From Amycolatopsis marina (GTDB lineage: Bacteria; Actinomycetota; Actinomycetes; Mycobacteriales; Pseudonocardiaceae): a stretch of DNA of 64,000 nucleotides. The notes under the pieces are model-generated. The model had not been told where the DNA came from. It saw nothing but the letters and a program-made list of their open reading frames with translations, and ran no database searches. Made by a program: the position numbers and the translations under genes. Positions 8,205-16,594 of the stretch are shown here, one piece after another (position 1 is the first letter of the stretch; every line of letters starts with the position of its first letter). The stretch is from contig NZ_FOKG01000007.1 in NCBI RefSeq assembly GCF_900111885.1, positions 62,001 to 126,000 on the forward strand, written 5' to 3'.

Positions 8205-8603
8205 TCAGCTCGGCAGGTTCGTGCTCGCCGCGGCAAGCACCTTCCAGTCGCCGTCACGGTTCGTGAAGGTCAGGGCCGTGAGAAAGTGCTCCGCGAAATG
8301 CTTGGAGACAAGTTTGATATCGGTGACAAGCAGTGCGGTATCGCCGTCGACGACCTTCTTCACCGGCGTGACCGTTTCCTCGAAGTCCATCTTGAAAAGT
8401 TCCCCGAACAGATCGGCGATCTGACTCTTGTCCCACTGGGCTTCGCCGCTGGAATCGATTTTCGTCGCATCCTCCCGAAAGAATCGGAGGAAGCGATCCA
8501 CATCGCGGTCGGCGAATGCTTCGTTGTACCGGCGAACGGCGTCGTCAAACAGTTGCTCGGCCACTGCTTGGTCCGCCACAGGCGCGGAGTCGACGTAAGG
8601 CAT
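8205..8603 (-). CDS. SnoaL-like / DUF4440 polyketide-cyclase-fold protein
   Basis: Protein of 132 residues. The ATG (MPYVDSAPVADQ) is preceded by GGGAGAGGT, so the longer upstream frame is rejected. RRYNEAFADRDVDRFLRFFREDA is the first helix and strand of the NTF2-like cone fold, and the C-terminal half (ALLVTDIKLVSKHFAEHFLTALTFTNRDGDWKVLAAAST) fits the DUF4440 pattern. NTF2-fold proteins in antibiotic clusters act as cyclases, hydroxylases or isomerases, or bind ligands without catalysis. No catalytic residues can be assigned. It follows the hydrolase gene by 52 bp on the same strand. Confidence 0.8.
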   Translation of the reverse strand: MPYVDSAPVADQAVAEQLFDDAVRRYNEAFADRDVDRFLRFFREDATKIDSSGEAQWDKSQIADLFGELFKMDFEETVTPVKKVVDGDTALLVTDIKLVSKHFAEHFLTALTFTNRDGDWKVLAAASTNLPS

Positions 8604-8655
8604 ACCTCTCCCATCAAAGGTTATCGGTGATACAGGTGCCTTCCGAAACGGCTGG

Positions 8656-9342
8656 CTAGGACCCGTTGGTCGTGTAGCTGTCCAGGACCTCGGCCAGCTC
8701 CTTCGGGTGGCCGAGCGCGACGCAGTGACTGCCGGGGATCTCGTCCGGTGTGACACCGAGTCGCTCCTTGGCCAGGCGGCGCAGGAACTCGGCGGGGAAG
8801 AAGCGGTCGTCCTTGGCCAGAATGAACTTGGTCGGCACGTCCGGCCACGCGTCCAGCGGCCATGGCGGGTCGAGTGGGGTGTTGGACTGGTCGCGTTCCC
8901 GGCGCATCGCCTCCTTGGCGAGCGCGACCGGGACGTCGTGGTAGTAACCGACGAAGGGGTCGCCGTTGCCGGTCAGCCCGCCGTCACGAGCGGCCTGTTC
9001 GCGGGCGGCGGTGCCGTAGCCGGTGTTGGACCACCAGTCGTTCGGCGACTCGCCGGGGGCGGGGATCATCGCGGCCAGCAGGACGAGCGTGTCGGCCTGG
9101 AGCCGGTCGGCGACCAGCGGCGCGGTGAATCCGCCGAGGGAATGGCCGACAACGACCAGGTTCTTCTTGTCACCGACGGCGTCCACCACGGTTTGGACGT
9201 ACTCCTCCAACCCCGCGGAATCGTCTTCACTCGGCAAGTCGGGGGCGACGGCGTCATGTCCTCGGGCCGCCAACTCGGCCACCAGCAGATGCCAGGCCCA
9301 GCCGCCGTCGCCGGCACCGTGGATCAATACGAATGTGCTCAT
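8656..9342 (-). CDS. Alpha/beta hydrolase
   Basis: Protein of 228 residues. It has an oxyanion strand FVLIHGAGDGGWAWHLL, nucleophile elbow GHSLGG (Ser near residue 83), an acid in LAKDDRFFPAEF, and a terminal His in IPGSHCVALGHP. This is the complete Ser-Asp-His set of small esterases of the methylketone/salicylate esterase type (EstA/MES group). The ATG follows GAGGAG at a longish spacing. It sits between the N,N-dimethyltransferase and SnoaL-like genes in a minus-strand series. It might hydrolyse an ester or thioester intermediate; nothing in the sequence fixes the substrate. Confidence 0.85.
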   Translation of the reverse strand: MSTFVLIHGAGDGGWAWHLLVAELAARGHDAVAPDLPSEDDSAGLEEYVQTVVDAVGDKKNLVVVGHSLGGFTAPLVADRLQADTLVLLAAMIPAPGESPNDWWSNTGYGTAAREQAARDGGLTGNGDPFVGYYHDVPVALAKEAMRRERDQSNTPLDPPWPLDAWPDVPTKFILAKDDRFFPAEFLRRLAKERLGVTPDEIPGSHCVALGHPKELAEVLDSYTTNGS

Positions 9343-9375
9343 CGCGCTCGAATCTCCTCGTCAATAGTAAACATG

Positions 9376-10125
9376 TCAGGCGGCTTGTTCATCAGTCGGA
9401 TTATTCACTGGTGACGCGCGGTGGCCGACAAAGAAGCCGCGTCCTCTAGGTCCGCTTTCGACGAACTCCACGATACAGCCCGCACGCGAGATCGCCTGCT
9501 CGTACTCTTCGCGGGAAAACAGTGTTATGATTAATTCTTCAGTGAAGTACTGAATCCCTTTTTCGGCGTCGGCCACCAGGAAATGCACGCTCACCCTGGA
9601 TGCGCCCGCCTCCCTCGTGGAATGCGATACGCGTCCGATCACCCGGCCGGCATCATGCACGACGTCGCCGGTGACGTAGCCGTCGATGAACGTTTCGGGG
9701 AACCACCACGGCTCGATCACGACAACCCCGCCGGGGTTGAGGTGGTCGACGAAGCGGTTGACGGTGCGGTCGAGTTCGTCGGTGGTGGCCGCGTGACCGA
9801 TCGAGCTGAACAGGCACGTGACAGCGTCGAACCGGCGACCAAGGTCGAACGTGCGCATGTCCCCCTGGTGCAGGTTGAGGGTCGGCCACTCGGCACGCCC
9901 GGCGGCGAGCATGCCCTCGGACAGCTCAACGCCCTCGACGTTCTCGAACATGGTCGTGAAGCAGCTCAGATGCGCACCGGTGCCGCAAGCGACGTCAAGC
10001 AACGATGCTGCGGCCGGCTGGCGCTGCCGGATGAGCTCCGCAACGCCTTCGGCCTCCGTCAGGTAGTTCCTGCCGCGGCCGCGATATACCGCGTCCCAGA
10101 TATCGGCGATGTCGCTGTCGTACAT
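9376..10125 (-). CDS. dTDP-3-amino-3,4,6-trideoxyglucose N,N-dimethyltransferase (DesVI/EryCVI-like)
   Basis: SAM-dependent methyltransferase of 249 residues starting MYDSDIADIWDAVYRGRG. It has motif I LLDVACGTGAHL near residue 47, then VEGVELSEGMLAAGR, and the family hallmark VVIEPWWFPETFIDGYV with GRVIGRVSHSTREAGASRVSVHF. Resemblance to DesVI, EryCVI and TylM1 is strong along its whole length. It should dimethylate the 3-amino group that the DesV-like enzyme (10397-11515) makes, completing TDP-desosamine. The start was chosen because DesVI-type proteins begin MYxxD; the frame is open further upstream. The last ten residues (VNNPTDEQAA) are encoded by a partial copy of the dispersed repeat, replacing the usual end after FVG. 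Confidence 0.92.
   Translation of the reverse strand: MYDSDIADIWDAVYRGRGRNYLTEAEGVAELIRQRQPAAASLLDVACGTGAHLSCFTTMFENVEGVELSEGMLAAGRAEWPTLNLHQGDMRTFDLGRRFDAVTCLFSSIGHAATTDELDRTVNRFVDHLNPGGVVVIEPWWFPETFIDGYVTGDVVHDAGRVIGRVSHSTREAGASRVSVHFLVADAEKGIQYFTEELIITLFSREEYEQAISRAGCIVEFVESGPRGRGFFVGHRASPVNNPTDEQAA
9384..9411. repeat. Partial copy of dispersed repeat end, copy B
   Basis: CTTGTTCATCAGTCGGATTATTCACTGG matches the left end of repeat copy A, allowing a few changes. It lies inside the 3' end of the N,N-dimethyltransferase gene and supplies its last codons. No inverted partner is seen within 150 bp. Confidence 0.55.
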
Positions 10126-10396
10126 CAGTTTCCCGGCCTCTCCGAAGAACGCTATCCGCTGCGTAGTGCGCTGTAAATTATCAGGACCGAACTCGCCGAC
10201 GCTTCCGCGAATATGCTTTCCTTCGCCCAGGTGTCTTCGAGGATAACGAGGAGCCGGCGCGCTGTCTTCTTCGAGAATGCTGTGCCCGGTCACCGGCACG
10301 CTCGTCGCACGCGGAGGGACGTCGCACAGCATGAGATGCCACTCGCGCCTTTGGCACCGACGATGAACCAGGAGATCCGGCGCCGTAGGAGCACCT
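10126..10396. promoter_or_regulatory. Divergent promoter region, desVI-like / desV-like
   Basis: This 271-bp gap separates the minus-strand series that begins with the dimethyltransferase from the plus-strand aminotransferase operon. It contains the AT-richer patch CTGTAAATTATCAGG near 10170. Promoters for both directions must lie here, but I cannot place them with confidence. No gene is evident. Confidence 0.4.
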
Positions 10397-11515
10397 GTGC
10401 ACATTCCCTTCCTCGATGTCAGCGCGTCGAACGCGGAGCTGGAGGCCGACATCGACGCGGCATATCACCGTGTGATGAAGTCCGGCCAGTACGTCCTGGG
10501 GCCGGAGATGGAGGCGTTCGAGGCCGAGTTCGCCGCCTACTGCGGCGGTGGCCACTGCGTCGCGGTCGGCACCGGATGCGATGCGCTGGAACTGATACTG
10601 CGCGCCAACGACATCGGGCCTGGCGCCGAGGTCATTGTGCCGGCGCACACGTTCATCGCCACCTGGCTCGCGGTGTCCTCGGTGGGGGCGCGACCCGTTC
10701 CGGTTGAGCCGGCCGAGGACACCTACACGCTCGACCCGGACCGGATCGAGGCGGCGATCACCCCGCGCACCCGAGCCATCATTCCGGTTCACCTGTACGG
10801 CCATCCTGCCGCGATGCGGGCGATTGAAGACGTCGCGACTCGGCACGGCCTCCTCGTGATCCAGGACGCGGCTCAGGCGCCCGGCGCCCGCTGCCATGGG
10901 CAACGGCTGGGATCCGGTTGCTCACCAGTCGCTTTCAGCTTCTATCCGGGAAAGAACCTGGGAGCCGTTGGCGACGGCGGAGCGGTGGTTACCTCCGACG
11001 CGGCGCTGGCCGATCGGATCCGAATGCTCCGCAACTACGGATCTCGGGTCAAGTACGAGCACGAGGTCAGAGGCACCAACAGCCGGCTGGACGAGTTGCA
11101 GGCCGCGATCCTCCGCGTGAAGCTCACCCGGTTGGACGCGTGGAACACCCGGCGCGCGGCCATCGCCGGCCGCTACCTGTCCGAGCTCGCGGGAATCGAC
11201 GATGTGCTGCTTCCGCGGGTGGCATCGTGGGCGAGTCCGGTGTGGCACCTGTTCGTCATCCGTTCAAAGCGGCGAGCCGAGCTGCACCGACGATTGGCTG
11301 CCGCCGGGGTCGAGACCCTCGTGCACTACCCGGTGCCGGTGCACAGGTCGAACGCGTACGCGGCCACGGACTGGCCGATCGGATCGTTTCCGCTGACCGA
11401 ACGGCTCTCGCACGAGGTGCTGAGCCTGCCGATCGGTCCGCACCTATCGGAACAGGCGGTGACGGCCGTGGTGTCAGCCGTGGTCGAAGCCACCGACGAC
11501 AAGGAGTCCCCATGA
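10397..11515 (+). CDS. dTDP-3-oxo-4,6-dideoxyglucose 3-aminotransferase (DesV/EryCI-like)
   Basis: DegT/DnrJ/EryC1 PLP-dependent aminotransferase of 372 residues. The N-terminus IPFLDVSASNAELEADIDAA, VGTGCDALELILRA and PAHTFIATWLAV shape the cofactor pocket. The PLP lysine lies in FSFYPGKNLGAVGDGG, the form typical of DesV, EryC1 and TylB sugar 3-aminotransferases. GTG start at 10397. It is first of four plus-strand genes (3-aminotransferase, 4-aminotransferase, radical SAM, glycosyltransferase). Expected role: amination of the 3-keto sugar released by the DesII-like enzyme, before dimethylation. Confidence 0.92.
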   Translation: MHIPFLDVSASNAELEADIDAAYHRVMKSGQYVLGPEMEAFEAEFAAYCGGGHCVAVGTGCDALELILRANDIGPGAEVIVPAHTFIATWLAVSSVGARPVPVEPAEDTYTLDPDRIEAAITPRTRAIIPVHLYGHPAAMRAIEDVATRHGLLVIQDAAQAPGARCHGQRLGSGCSPVAFSFYPGKNLGAVGDGGAVVTSDAALADRIRMLRNYGSRVKYEHEVRGTNSRLDELQAAILRVKLTRLDAWNTRRAAIAGRYLSELAGIDDVLLPRVASWASPVWHLFVIRSKRRAELHRRLAAAGVETLVHYPVPVHRSNAYAATDWPIGSFPLTERLSHEVLSLPIGPHLSEQAVTAVVSAVVEATDDKESP

Positions 11516-11564
11516 CCGTGAAGCATCCGCGGCGGCCGAGTGACCCGACGGCAGCGGGGAGGAC

Positions 11565-12764
11565 GTGGTGAAGCACGTTGTCGCGGACCTTGCCCTGTTC
11601 GGTGGGCGCCCCGCGTTCCTGACTCCGCTGCACACCAACCGGCCCAACCGATTCGATCGCGCCCGCCTGTTCGATCGTCTCGACTGGGCTTTGGACAACC
11701 AATGGCTGTCCAATGGAGGTCCCCTGGTGCTGGAGTTCGAGCAGCGGGTCGCCGAGCTGGCCGGCGTCGAGCACTGTGTCGCGACCTGCAACGCGACGGT
11801 GGCGCTGCAACTGCTCATGCACGGGGCGGATCTGAGCGGTGAGGTGATCATGCCGTCGCTCACCTTCTCCGCCACCGCCCACGCCGCTCGGTGGATCGGC
11901 CTCGAGCCGGTTTTCTGCGACATCGATCCCGCCACCGGCTGTATCGACCCGGCGGCGATCGCGGACGCGGTCACCCCGCAGACATCGGCGGTCATCGGCG
12001 TGCACCTCTGGGGACGGACGTGTGCGGTGGACGAACTCGAGAAGGTCGCGGCGGACAACGGGCTGCCGGTGTTCTTCGACGCCGCGCACGGTATCGGCTG
12101 CTCGTCGGCGGGGCGCACCGTCGGCGGCTTCGGCGCCGCCGAAGTGTTCAGCTTCCACGCGACGAAGGTCGTCAGCGCCTTCGAAGGCGGTGCGGTGGTG
12201 ACCGACGACGCCCGCCTCGCCGACCGGATCCGCGCACTGCACAACTTCGGCAAAGGCATCGATCACGTCAGCGATGCGGGCGGTACCAACGGCAAGATGA
12301 GCGAGGCGGCCGCGGCCATGGGCCTCACCTCGCTCGATGCGTTCGATTCCTCGGTGCGGCACAACAGGGCCAACTACGACGCGTACCGCGAGGAGCTCGA
12401 CGAGGTCGACGGGATCACCTTCTTCAACCACGAGACTCGTGAGCGCAACAACTTCCAGTACGTGATCATCGAACTCGACGAGGCCGAAACGGGTATTTCC
12501 CGGGATCTGCTCCTCGACGTGCTCAAGGCGGAGAACGCGATCGCCCTCACCCCGATCGGGTCGCCCGCGTGCCACCAGCTCGAGCCCTACCGCTCCCGCC
12601 GCCCGGTTCGCCTGCCGCATACCGAAAAGCTGGTCGCCGGCGTGATCTCACTGCCGAGTGGCTCGACGGTGTCACGAGAAGACATCCGCCGTGTTTGCGC
12701 CCTGATCCGATTCGCCGTCACGCACAGCACCGAGGTGACGTCCCGGCGCAAGGACTCTCAATGA
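11565..12764 (+). CDS. dTDP-4-oxo-6-deoxyglucose 4-aminotransferase (DesI/EryCIV-like)
   Basis: DegT-family aminotransferase of 399 residues with near-continuous resemblance to DesI: LALFGGRPAFLTPLHTNRPN, DWALDNQWLSNGGPLVLEFE, VIGVHLWGRTCAVDEL and AEVFSFHATKVVSAFEGGAVVTDDA, where the lysine of HATK carries PLP. AGGTNGKMSEAAAAMGLTSLDAF is also characteristic. GTG start behind GGGGAGGAC; tandem GTG codons make the exact start uncertain by one residue. It makes the 4-amino-4,6-dideoxyglucose nucleotide that the neighbouring radical-SAM enzyme deaminates. The upstream enzymes making the 4-keto sugar (RmlA/RmlB type) are not in this window. Confidence 0.93.
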   Translation: MVKHVVADLALFGGRPAFLTPLHTNRPNRFDRARLFDRLDWALDNQWLSNGGPLVLEFEQRVAELAGVEHCVATCNATVALQLLMHGADLSGEVIMPSLTFSATAHAARWIGLEPVFCDIDPATGCIDPAAIADAVTPQTSAVIGVHLWGRTCAVDELEKVAADNGLPVFFDAAHGIGCSSAGRTVGGFGAAEVFSFHATKVVSAFEGGAVVTDDARLADRIRALHNFGKGIDHVSDAGGTNGKMSEAAAAMGLTSLDAFDSSVRHNRANYDAYREELDEVDGITFFNHETRERNNFQYVIIELDEAETGISRDLLLDVLKAENAIALTPIGSPACHQLEPYRSRRPVRLPHTEKLVAGVISLPSGSTVSREDIRRVCALIRFAVTHSTEVTSRRKDSQ

Positions 12765-12791
12765 TCGTGTCAACTTCTAAGGACGACGCCC

Positions 12792-14150
12792 GTGACTGAG
12801 ATTGCGATTCCCGGCCCCGAGGTGGCGAGTGACGCGGGTCTCCTGAACCGGCTTACTCGCATCTTCGGCGCTTCCCCGTTCACCACCCTGGAGGCCGCCC
12901 GGCAGGAGCTGGCCGTCGACCGCGGAACCTTCCGGCGCCTCGTAGACACCCTTGCCCGAGTGCCGGAACTGCGCGCCGCGGTCCTCGGCGGGCCGGCCGG
13001 GAAGTACTGGTCGAAAACCGTACTTCCACTTGAGCGTGCCGGGGTGATCGACAACATCGTCCAGCGACGAGCGGTCTACCCGCATATCGTCGCGCTCTAC
13101 CCCGGCCCGACATGCATGTTCCGCTGCCATTTCTGCGTTCGGGTGACCGGCGCTCGTTATCAGCAAGACGCCGTCGACAGCGGCAACGCGATGTTCGCGT
13201 CGGTCATCGACGAGATGCCGGTGGACAATCCGCACGCCATGTACATCTCGGGAGGTCTCGAGCCGCTGACCAACCCCGGGCTTGGCGGTCTCATCACCCG
13301 TGCGGCCCGTCGCGGGTTCAAAATGGACCTCTACACGAATTCCTTCGCGCTCACCGACCGGACGCTGCAACGGCAACCGGGTTTGTGGGACCTGCATAGG
13401 TTGCGCACCTCGATGTACGGGCTCGACGACGACGAGTACGAGCAGACCACCGGTAAACGGGCGGCCTTCGGCCGGGTCAAGGCGAATCTCGTCAACCTCC
13501 AGCGGCTGCGCGCATCGCGCGAGAATCCGCTGCGGCTCGGCTTCAGCTACATCGTGCTGCCCGGCCGGGCATGGCGGCTGCTCGAACTAGCCGACTTCAT
13601 CGCCGAGCTGAACGAGGTCGCCCCGCACCGCCCGGTCGACTTTCTCGATATCCGCGAGGACTACAGCGGCCGCCCCAACGGCAAGCTGCCGCCGGCGGAG
13701 CGGGCGGAGCTGCAGGACGCGCTGGGTGCGTTCAACGAACGGGTCAGCGCGCGGGCCCCCTCGTTGCATGTCGACTACGGGTATGCCTTGCACGCCGTCA
13801 TGACAGGGACGGACGCCGAGCTGATCAGGCTCCGCCCGGAATCGATGCGCCCGAGCGCGCATATCCAGGCAGGTGTCCAAATCGACCTGCTCGGCGACGT
13901 CTACCTCTATCGCGAGGCGGGCTTCCCGGGCCTCACCGGCGCACACCGCTACATCGCCGGCAGGGTGGAGCCCGGAACCGCTCTGTCCGACGTCGTGCGG
14001 AGCCACCTGGCCAACGGCCGCACCATTGATCCGCTCGATGGCGACGAGTACTTCCTCGACGGGTTCGACCAGGTCGTCACCGCACGGCTCAACCAGGTTG
14101 AGGCCGACATCGCCGCGGGGTGGGGGGACGTCCGCGGGTTGCTTCGCTGA
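12792..14150 (+). CDS. Radical-SAM dTDP-4-amino-4,6-dideoxyglucose deaminase (DesII/EryCV-like)
   Basis: Protein of 452 residues with the radical-SAM cluster motif CMFRCHFC (Cys-x3-Cys-x2-Cys) near residue 113, in the DesII context YPGPTCMFRCHFCVRVTGARY. The SGGLEPLTNPGLG turn, REDYSGR and YLYREAGFP are nearly identical to DesII of pikromycin biosynthesis. It should convert the 4-amino sugar into the 3-keto-4,6-dideoxy sugar with loss of ammonia, a step needed for C-4 deoxygenation in desosamine. GTG start follows AAGGACG. It lies 27 bp after the 4-aminotransferase, in the same operon. This gene is the best single indicator that desosamine or a close relative is made. Confidence 0.95.
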   Translation: MTEIAIPGPEVASDAGLLNRLTRIFGASPFTTLEAARQELAVDRGTFRRLVDTLARVPELRAAVLGGPAGKYWSKTVLPLERAGVIDNIVQRRAVYPHIVALYPGPTCMFRCHFCVRVTGARYQQDAVDSGNAMFASVIDEMPVDNPHAMYISGGLEPLTNPGLGGLITRAARRGFKMDLYTNSFALTDRTLQRQPGLWDLHRLRTSMYGLDDDEYEQTTGKRAAFGRVKANLVNLQRLRASRENPLRLGFSYIVLPGRAWRLLELADFIAELNEVAPHRPVDFLDIREDYSGRPNGKLPPAERAELQDALGAFNERVSARAPSLHVDYGYALHAVMTGTDAELIRLRPESMRPSAHIQAGVQIDLLGDVYLYREAGFPGLTGAHRYIAGRVEPGTALSDVVRSHLANGRTIDPLDGDEYFLDGFDQVVTARLNQVEADIAAGWGDVRGLLR

Positions 14151-14247
14151 TCTGCCGGTAAGGGGGCGGAGCGGCAATCCGGGAGATGCCGCTCCGATTA
14201 ATCGCTGCGAGGCTGGCATGAGCTCACATCCCTGGAAGGACATAGTC

Positions 14248-15543
14248 ATGCGCGTCCTGTTCGTATCAAGCATGAACAAGTCTCACGTGTATCTGATGGC
14301 GCCACTGGCCTGGGCGATGCGAACGGCCGGACATGACGTGCGATTCGCCAGCCAGCCCGACTTGGCGGCCGACGTCGCGAGCATCGGCTTCCTCCCGGTG
14401 CCCATCGGCCCGTCAATGGACTCGCTGGCGGAACAGATGGCCGAAGCCGAGCCGCAGGAGGACCCGTTCGCGCCGGCCACCGCACCGGGCGTCGGTGCGA
14501 AGCCACGCCAGGGTGAGTACAGCGGGGTCGACCCGGTCGGCCTGATGGACCACCTGGTCAGCGAGTTCTACCAGATGCTGACGCCGGATTCGGCCATCGA
14601 CGACCTGGTGGACTACGCCCGGCAGTGGCGGCCGGATCTGGTCATCTGGCACACACTGGCGTTCGCCGGTCCGGTGGCCGCCAAGGTCAGCGGTGCGGCC
14701 CACGCGCGGATGCCATGGGGCGTCGACACCCACGCACAGGTGCGATCGGAGTGGCGCCGACTGCGTACGGAACGCGGCAACGAGGCCGTCGCGGACCCGC
14801 TGGAGCAGTGGCTCGGGCCCATTCTCGAGCGCCACGGCGAGGAGTTCGACGAGTCGGTGGCGCTCGGCCAGTGGACCGTCGACCCGGCGCCGTCGTGGGT
14901 CTTCCATCCCGCCGGAGCCGGTTTGCATTACGTGCCGTTCCGGCAGGTTCCGTTCCACGGCCCGGCGACGGTGCCGAGCTGGGTGGAAGAACCCCGCACC
15001 CGCCGACGGGTCTGTGTCACGCTGGGGTTCTCACATCGTGAGGCTCAGCGCCCCGAGGCGGCGTCGGACAATCTGCTCGAAGCAGTGGCCGATCTCGATG
15101 TCGAGGTGGTCGCGACCCTCGATGCCAAGCAACTCGGCTCACTGAGCCGGCTGCCCGACAACGTCCGTGCCGTGGAGTTCGTGCCGCTGACCGCGCTGCT
15201 GCCCAGCTGTTCCGCCGTCGTGCACCACGGCGGTCCGGGCACCTTCGCCACTGCTGTGGAGCACGGGGTGCCGCAGCTGATCGTTCCCGGCACCTATTGG
15301 CACATCAAGTGGTGGGGGCCGATCGGACAGGCCAACGGTCTGGAGGACCGCGGCGCCGGGGTGTACGTGGCCGACGCGGACCAGCTCACCCCAGCCCTGC
15401 TACGCGATCAGCTGGTACGGGTACTCGACGATCCGTCGTTCGGCCGCAACGCCGCCAGGCTGCGCACCGAGGCGATCGGCACTCCCAGCATCAACGAAGT
15501 CGTTCCCATGCTGGAGAAGCTGACCCGCGAGCACCGCGGTTAG
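14248..15543 (+). CDS. Glycosyltransferase, EryCIII/DesVII-like (GT-B fold)
   Basis: Protein of 431 residues, start MRVLFVSSMNKSHVYLMAPLAWAMRTAGHDV at an ATG preceded by GGAAGGA. It contains GQWTVDPAPSWVF (near residue 210), VTLGFSHREAQ, VPLTALLPSCSAVVHHGGPGTFATAVEHGVPQL and a C-terminal LVRVLDDPSFGRNAARLRTE helix, all typical of desosaminyl and mycaminosyl transferases. It ends the operon that builds the desosamine skeleton, so it is the best candidate for the desosaminyl transferase. It has the standard donor loop HHGGPGT, unlike the variant at 2084-3415. A DesVIII-type partner was not found in the window. Confidence 0.92.
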   Translation: MRVLFVSSMNKSHVYLMAPLAWAMRTAGHDVRFASQPDLAADVASIGFLPVPIGPSMDSLAEQMAEAEPQEDPFAPATAPGVGAKPRQGEYSGVDPVGLMDHLVSEFYQMLTPDSAIDDLVDYARQWRPDLVIWHTLAFAGPVAAKVSGAAHARMPWGVDTHAQVRSEWRRLRTERGNEAVADPLEQWLGPILERHGEEFDESVALGQWTVDPAPSWVFHPAGAGLHYVPFRQVPFHGPATVPSWVEEPRTRRRVCVTLGFSHREAQRPEAASDNLLEAVADLDVEVVATLDAKQLGSLSRLPDNVRAVEFVPLTALLPSCSAVVHHGGPGTFATAVEHGVPQLIVPGTYWHIKWWGPIGQANGLEDRGAGVYVADADQLTPALLRDQLVRVLDDPSFGRNAARLRTEAIGTPSINEVVPMLEKLTREHRG

Positions 15544-15552
15544 GAAATCCGT

Positions 15553-15595
15553 GCGGGCCCCCTTCGCCAGGTCCGACCTGGCGAAGGGGGCCCGC
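15553..15595. terminator. Perfect 20-bp bidirectional terminator hairpin
   Basis: Arms 15553-15572 and 15576-15595 are perfectly complementary with a 3-nt CCG loop. It lies in the 64-bp gap between two convergent genes, beginning 9 nt after the glycosyltransferase stop and ending 12 nt before the decarboxylase stop on the other strand. Confidence 0.85.
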
Positions 15596-15607
15596 AGGAG
15601 TTCGGGC

Positions 15608-16594
15608 CTACGCCGCCCCGGCGTCTGGCAGGGCGAGCCACCAATCACTGGCTCGAGCCCACTCGATCGTCTTGATCAGACCGTCCCGGAGCGATGTCGT
15701 GGCCGACCAGCCGAGCACCTCACGCGCCTTCGTGGTGTCCGGAATGCGGCGTGACAGGTCTTCATAGCCGCGCCCCAGTCGTTCGGCGGTGTTCACCGAT
15801 ATCGGTGTGGTCCCCCCACCTGCCAGCTCGACGATCAACGGAACGACGTCGGCGACCCGAGTCTCGACTGAGCTGCCGATATTGAAGGCCTCACCGATCG
15901 CACGAGAATCCGCGCCGACCCGGATGGTGGCGTCGATGGCGTCGTCGACGAAGGTGAAACATCGTGTTTGGCTGCCGCCGTCGTAGATCACCACCGGACG
16001 GCGGTTGAGCACGCGGTGGATCGTGCGGCTCACCACGAAGGCAGGCCGCTGCCCAGGACCGTAGACGTTGAAGTACCGGACGATCGTGGCTTCCAGCTGG
16101 TGCTGCCGGACGAAGGCGAAGACCAGATGTTCGGCCAGTGCCTTACTGGTGGAGTACGACCAGCGATCGGCGGACGTCGGACCGAGCACCCGGTCGTCGT
16201 CCTCGCGCCACGGCACAGCCGGGTTCTTGCCGAACACCTCGCTGGTGCTGGCGACGACAACCCGTGCGCCCACTTCACGCGCGCGCTCCAGCACGTTGCG
16301 GGTGCCGGAGAAGTTGACGTCGATCACATCGAGCGGGCGGGCCAGGTACTGATCAACTCCAACCGATGCGGCCAGGTGATACACGACATCGACTCCGTGG
16401 GTGATCGCGCGGCCTACCGCCGCGTGATCGCGCACGTCGCCGGTCACCCACCTCGGATGCCCGGCAGTCGCCGGCCGATTCGGCGGCCCTCCATCGAAAA
16501 CCGTCACGTCCGCGCCGCCCTCGAGCAGCCGATCTACCAGGTGCCTCCCGATGAAACCGCCACCGCCGGTGACCACGGTCTTGGCGGCATTCAT
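15608..16594 (-). CDS. NAD-dependent sugar epimerase/dehydratase, UDP-glucuronate decarboxylase-like (CalS9-like)
   Basis: Extended short-chain dehydrogenase of 328 residues. VVTGGGGFIGRHLVDRLL binds NAD. The catalytic set includes STSEVFG and WSYSTSKALAEH (Tyr-x3-Lys). RYFNVYGPGQRPAFVVSRTIHRVLNRRPVVIYDGGSQTRCFTFVDDAIDA fits UDP-xylose synthase relatives from calicheamicin-type aminopentose pathways. Its ATG overlaps the stop of the UDP-glucose dehydrogenase gene by 4 nt (16591-16594), implying coupled translation and consecutive reactions. Expected role: oxidative decarboxylation of UDP-glucuronate to a UDP-pentose, possibly through a 4-keto pentose. A plain 4-epimerase is the main alternative. 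Confidence 0.82.
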   Translation of the reverse strand: MNAAKTVVTGGGGFIGRHLVDRLLEGGADVTVFDGGPPNRPATAGHPRWVTGDVRDHAAVGRAITHGVDVVYHLAASVGVDQYLARPLDVIDVNFSGTRNVLERAREVGARVVVASTSEVFGKNPAVPWREDDDRVLGPTSADRWSYSTSKALAEHLVFAFVRQHQLEATIVRYFNVYGPGQRPAFVVSRTIHRVLNRRPVVIYDGGSQTRCFTFVDDAIDATIRVGADSRAIGEAFNIGSSVETRVADVVPLIVELAGGGTTPISVNTAERLGRGYEDLSRRIPDTTKAREVLGWSATTSLRDGLIKTIEWARASDWWLALPDAGAA

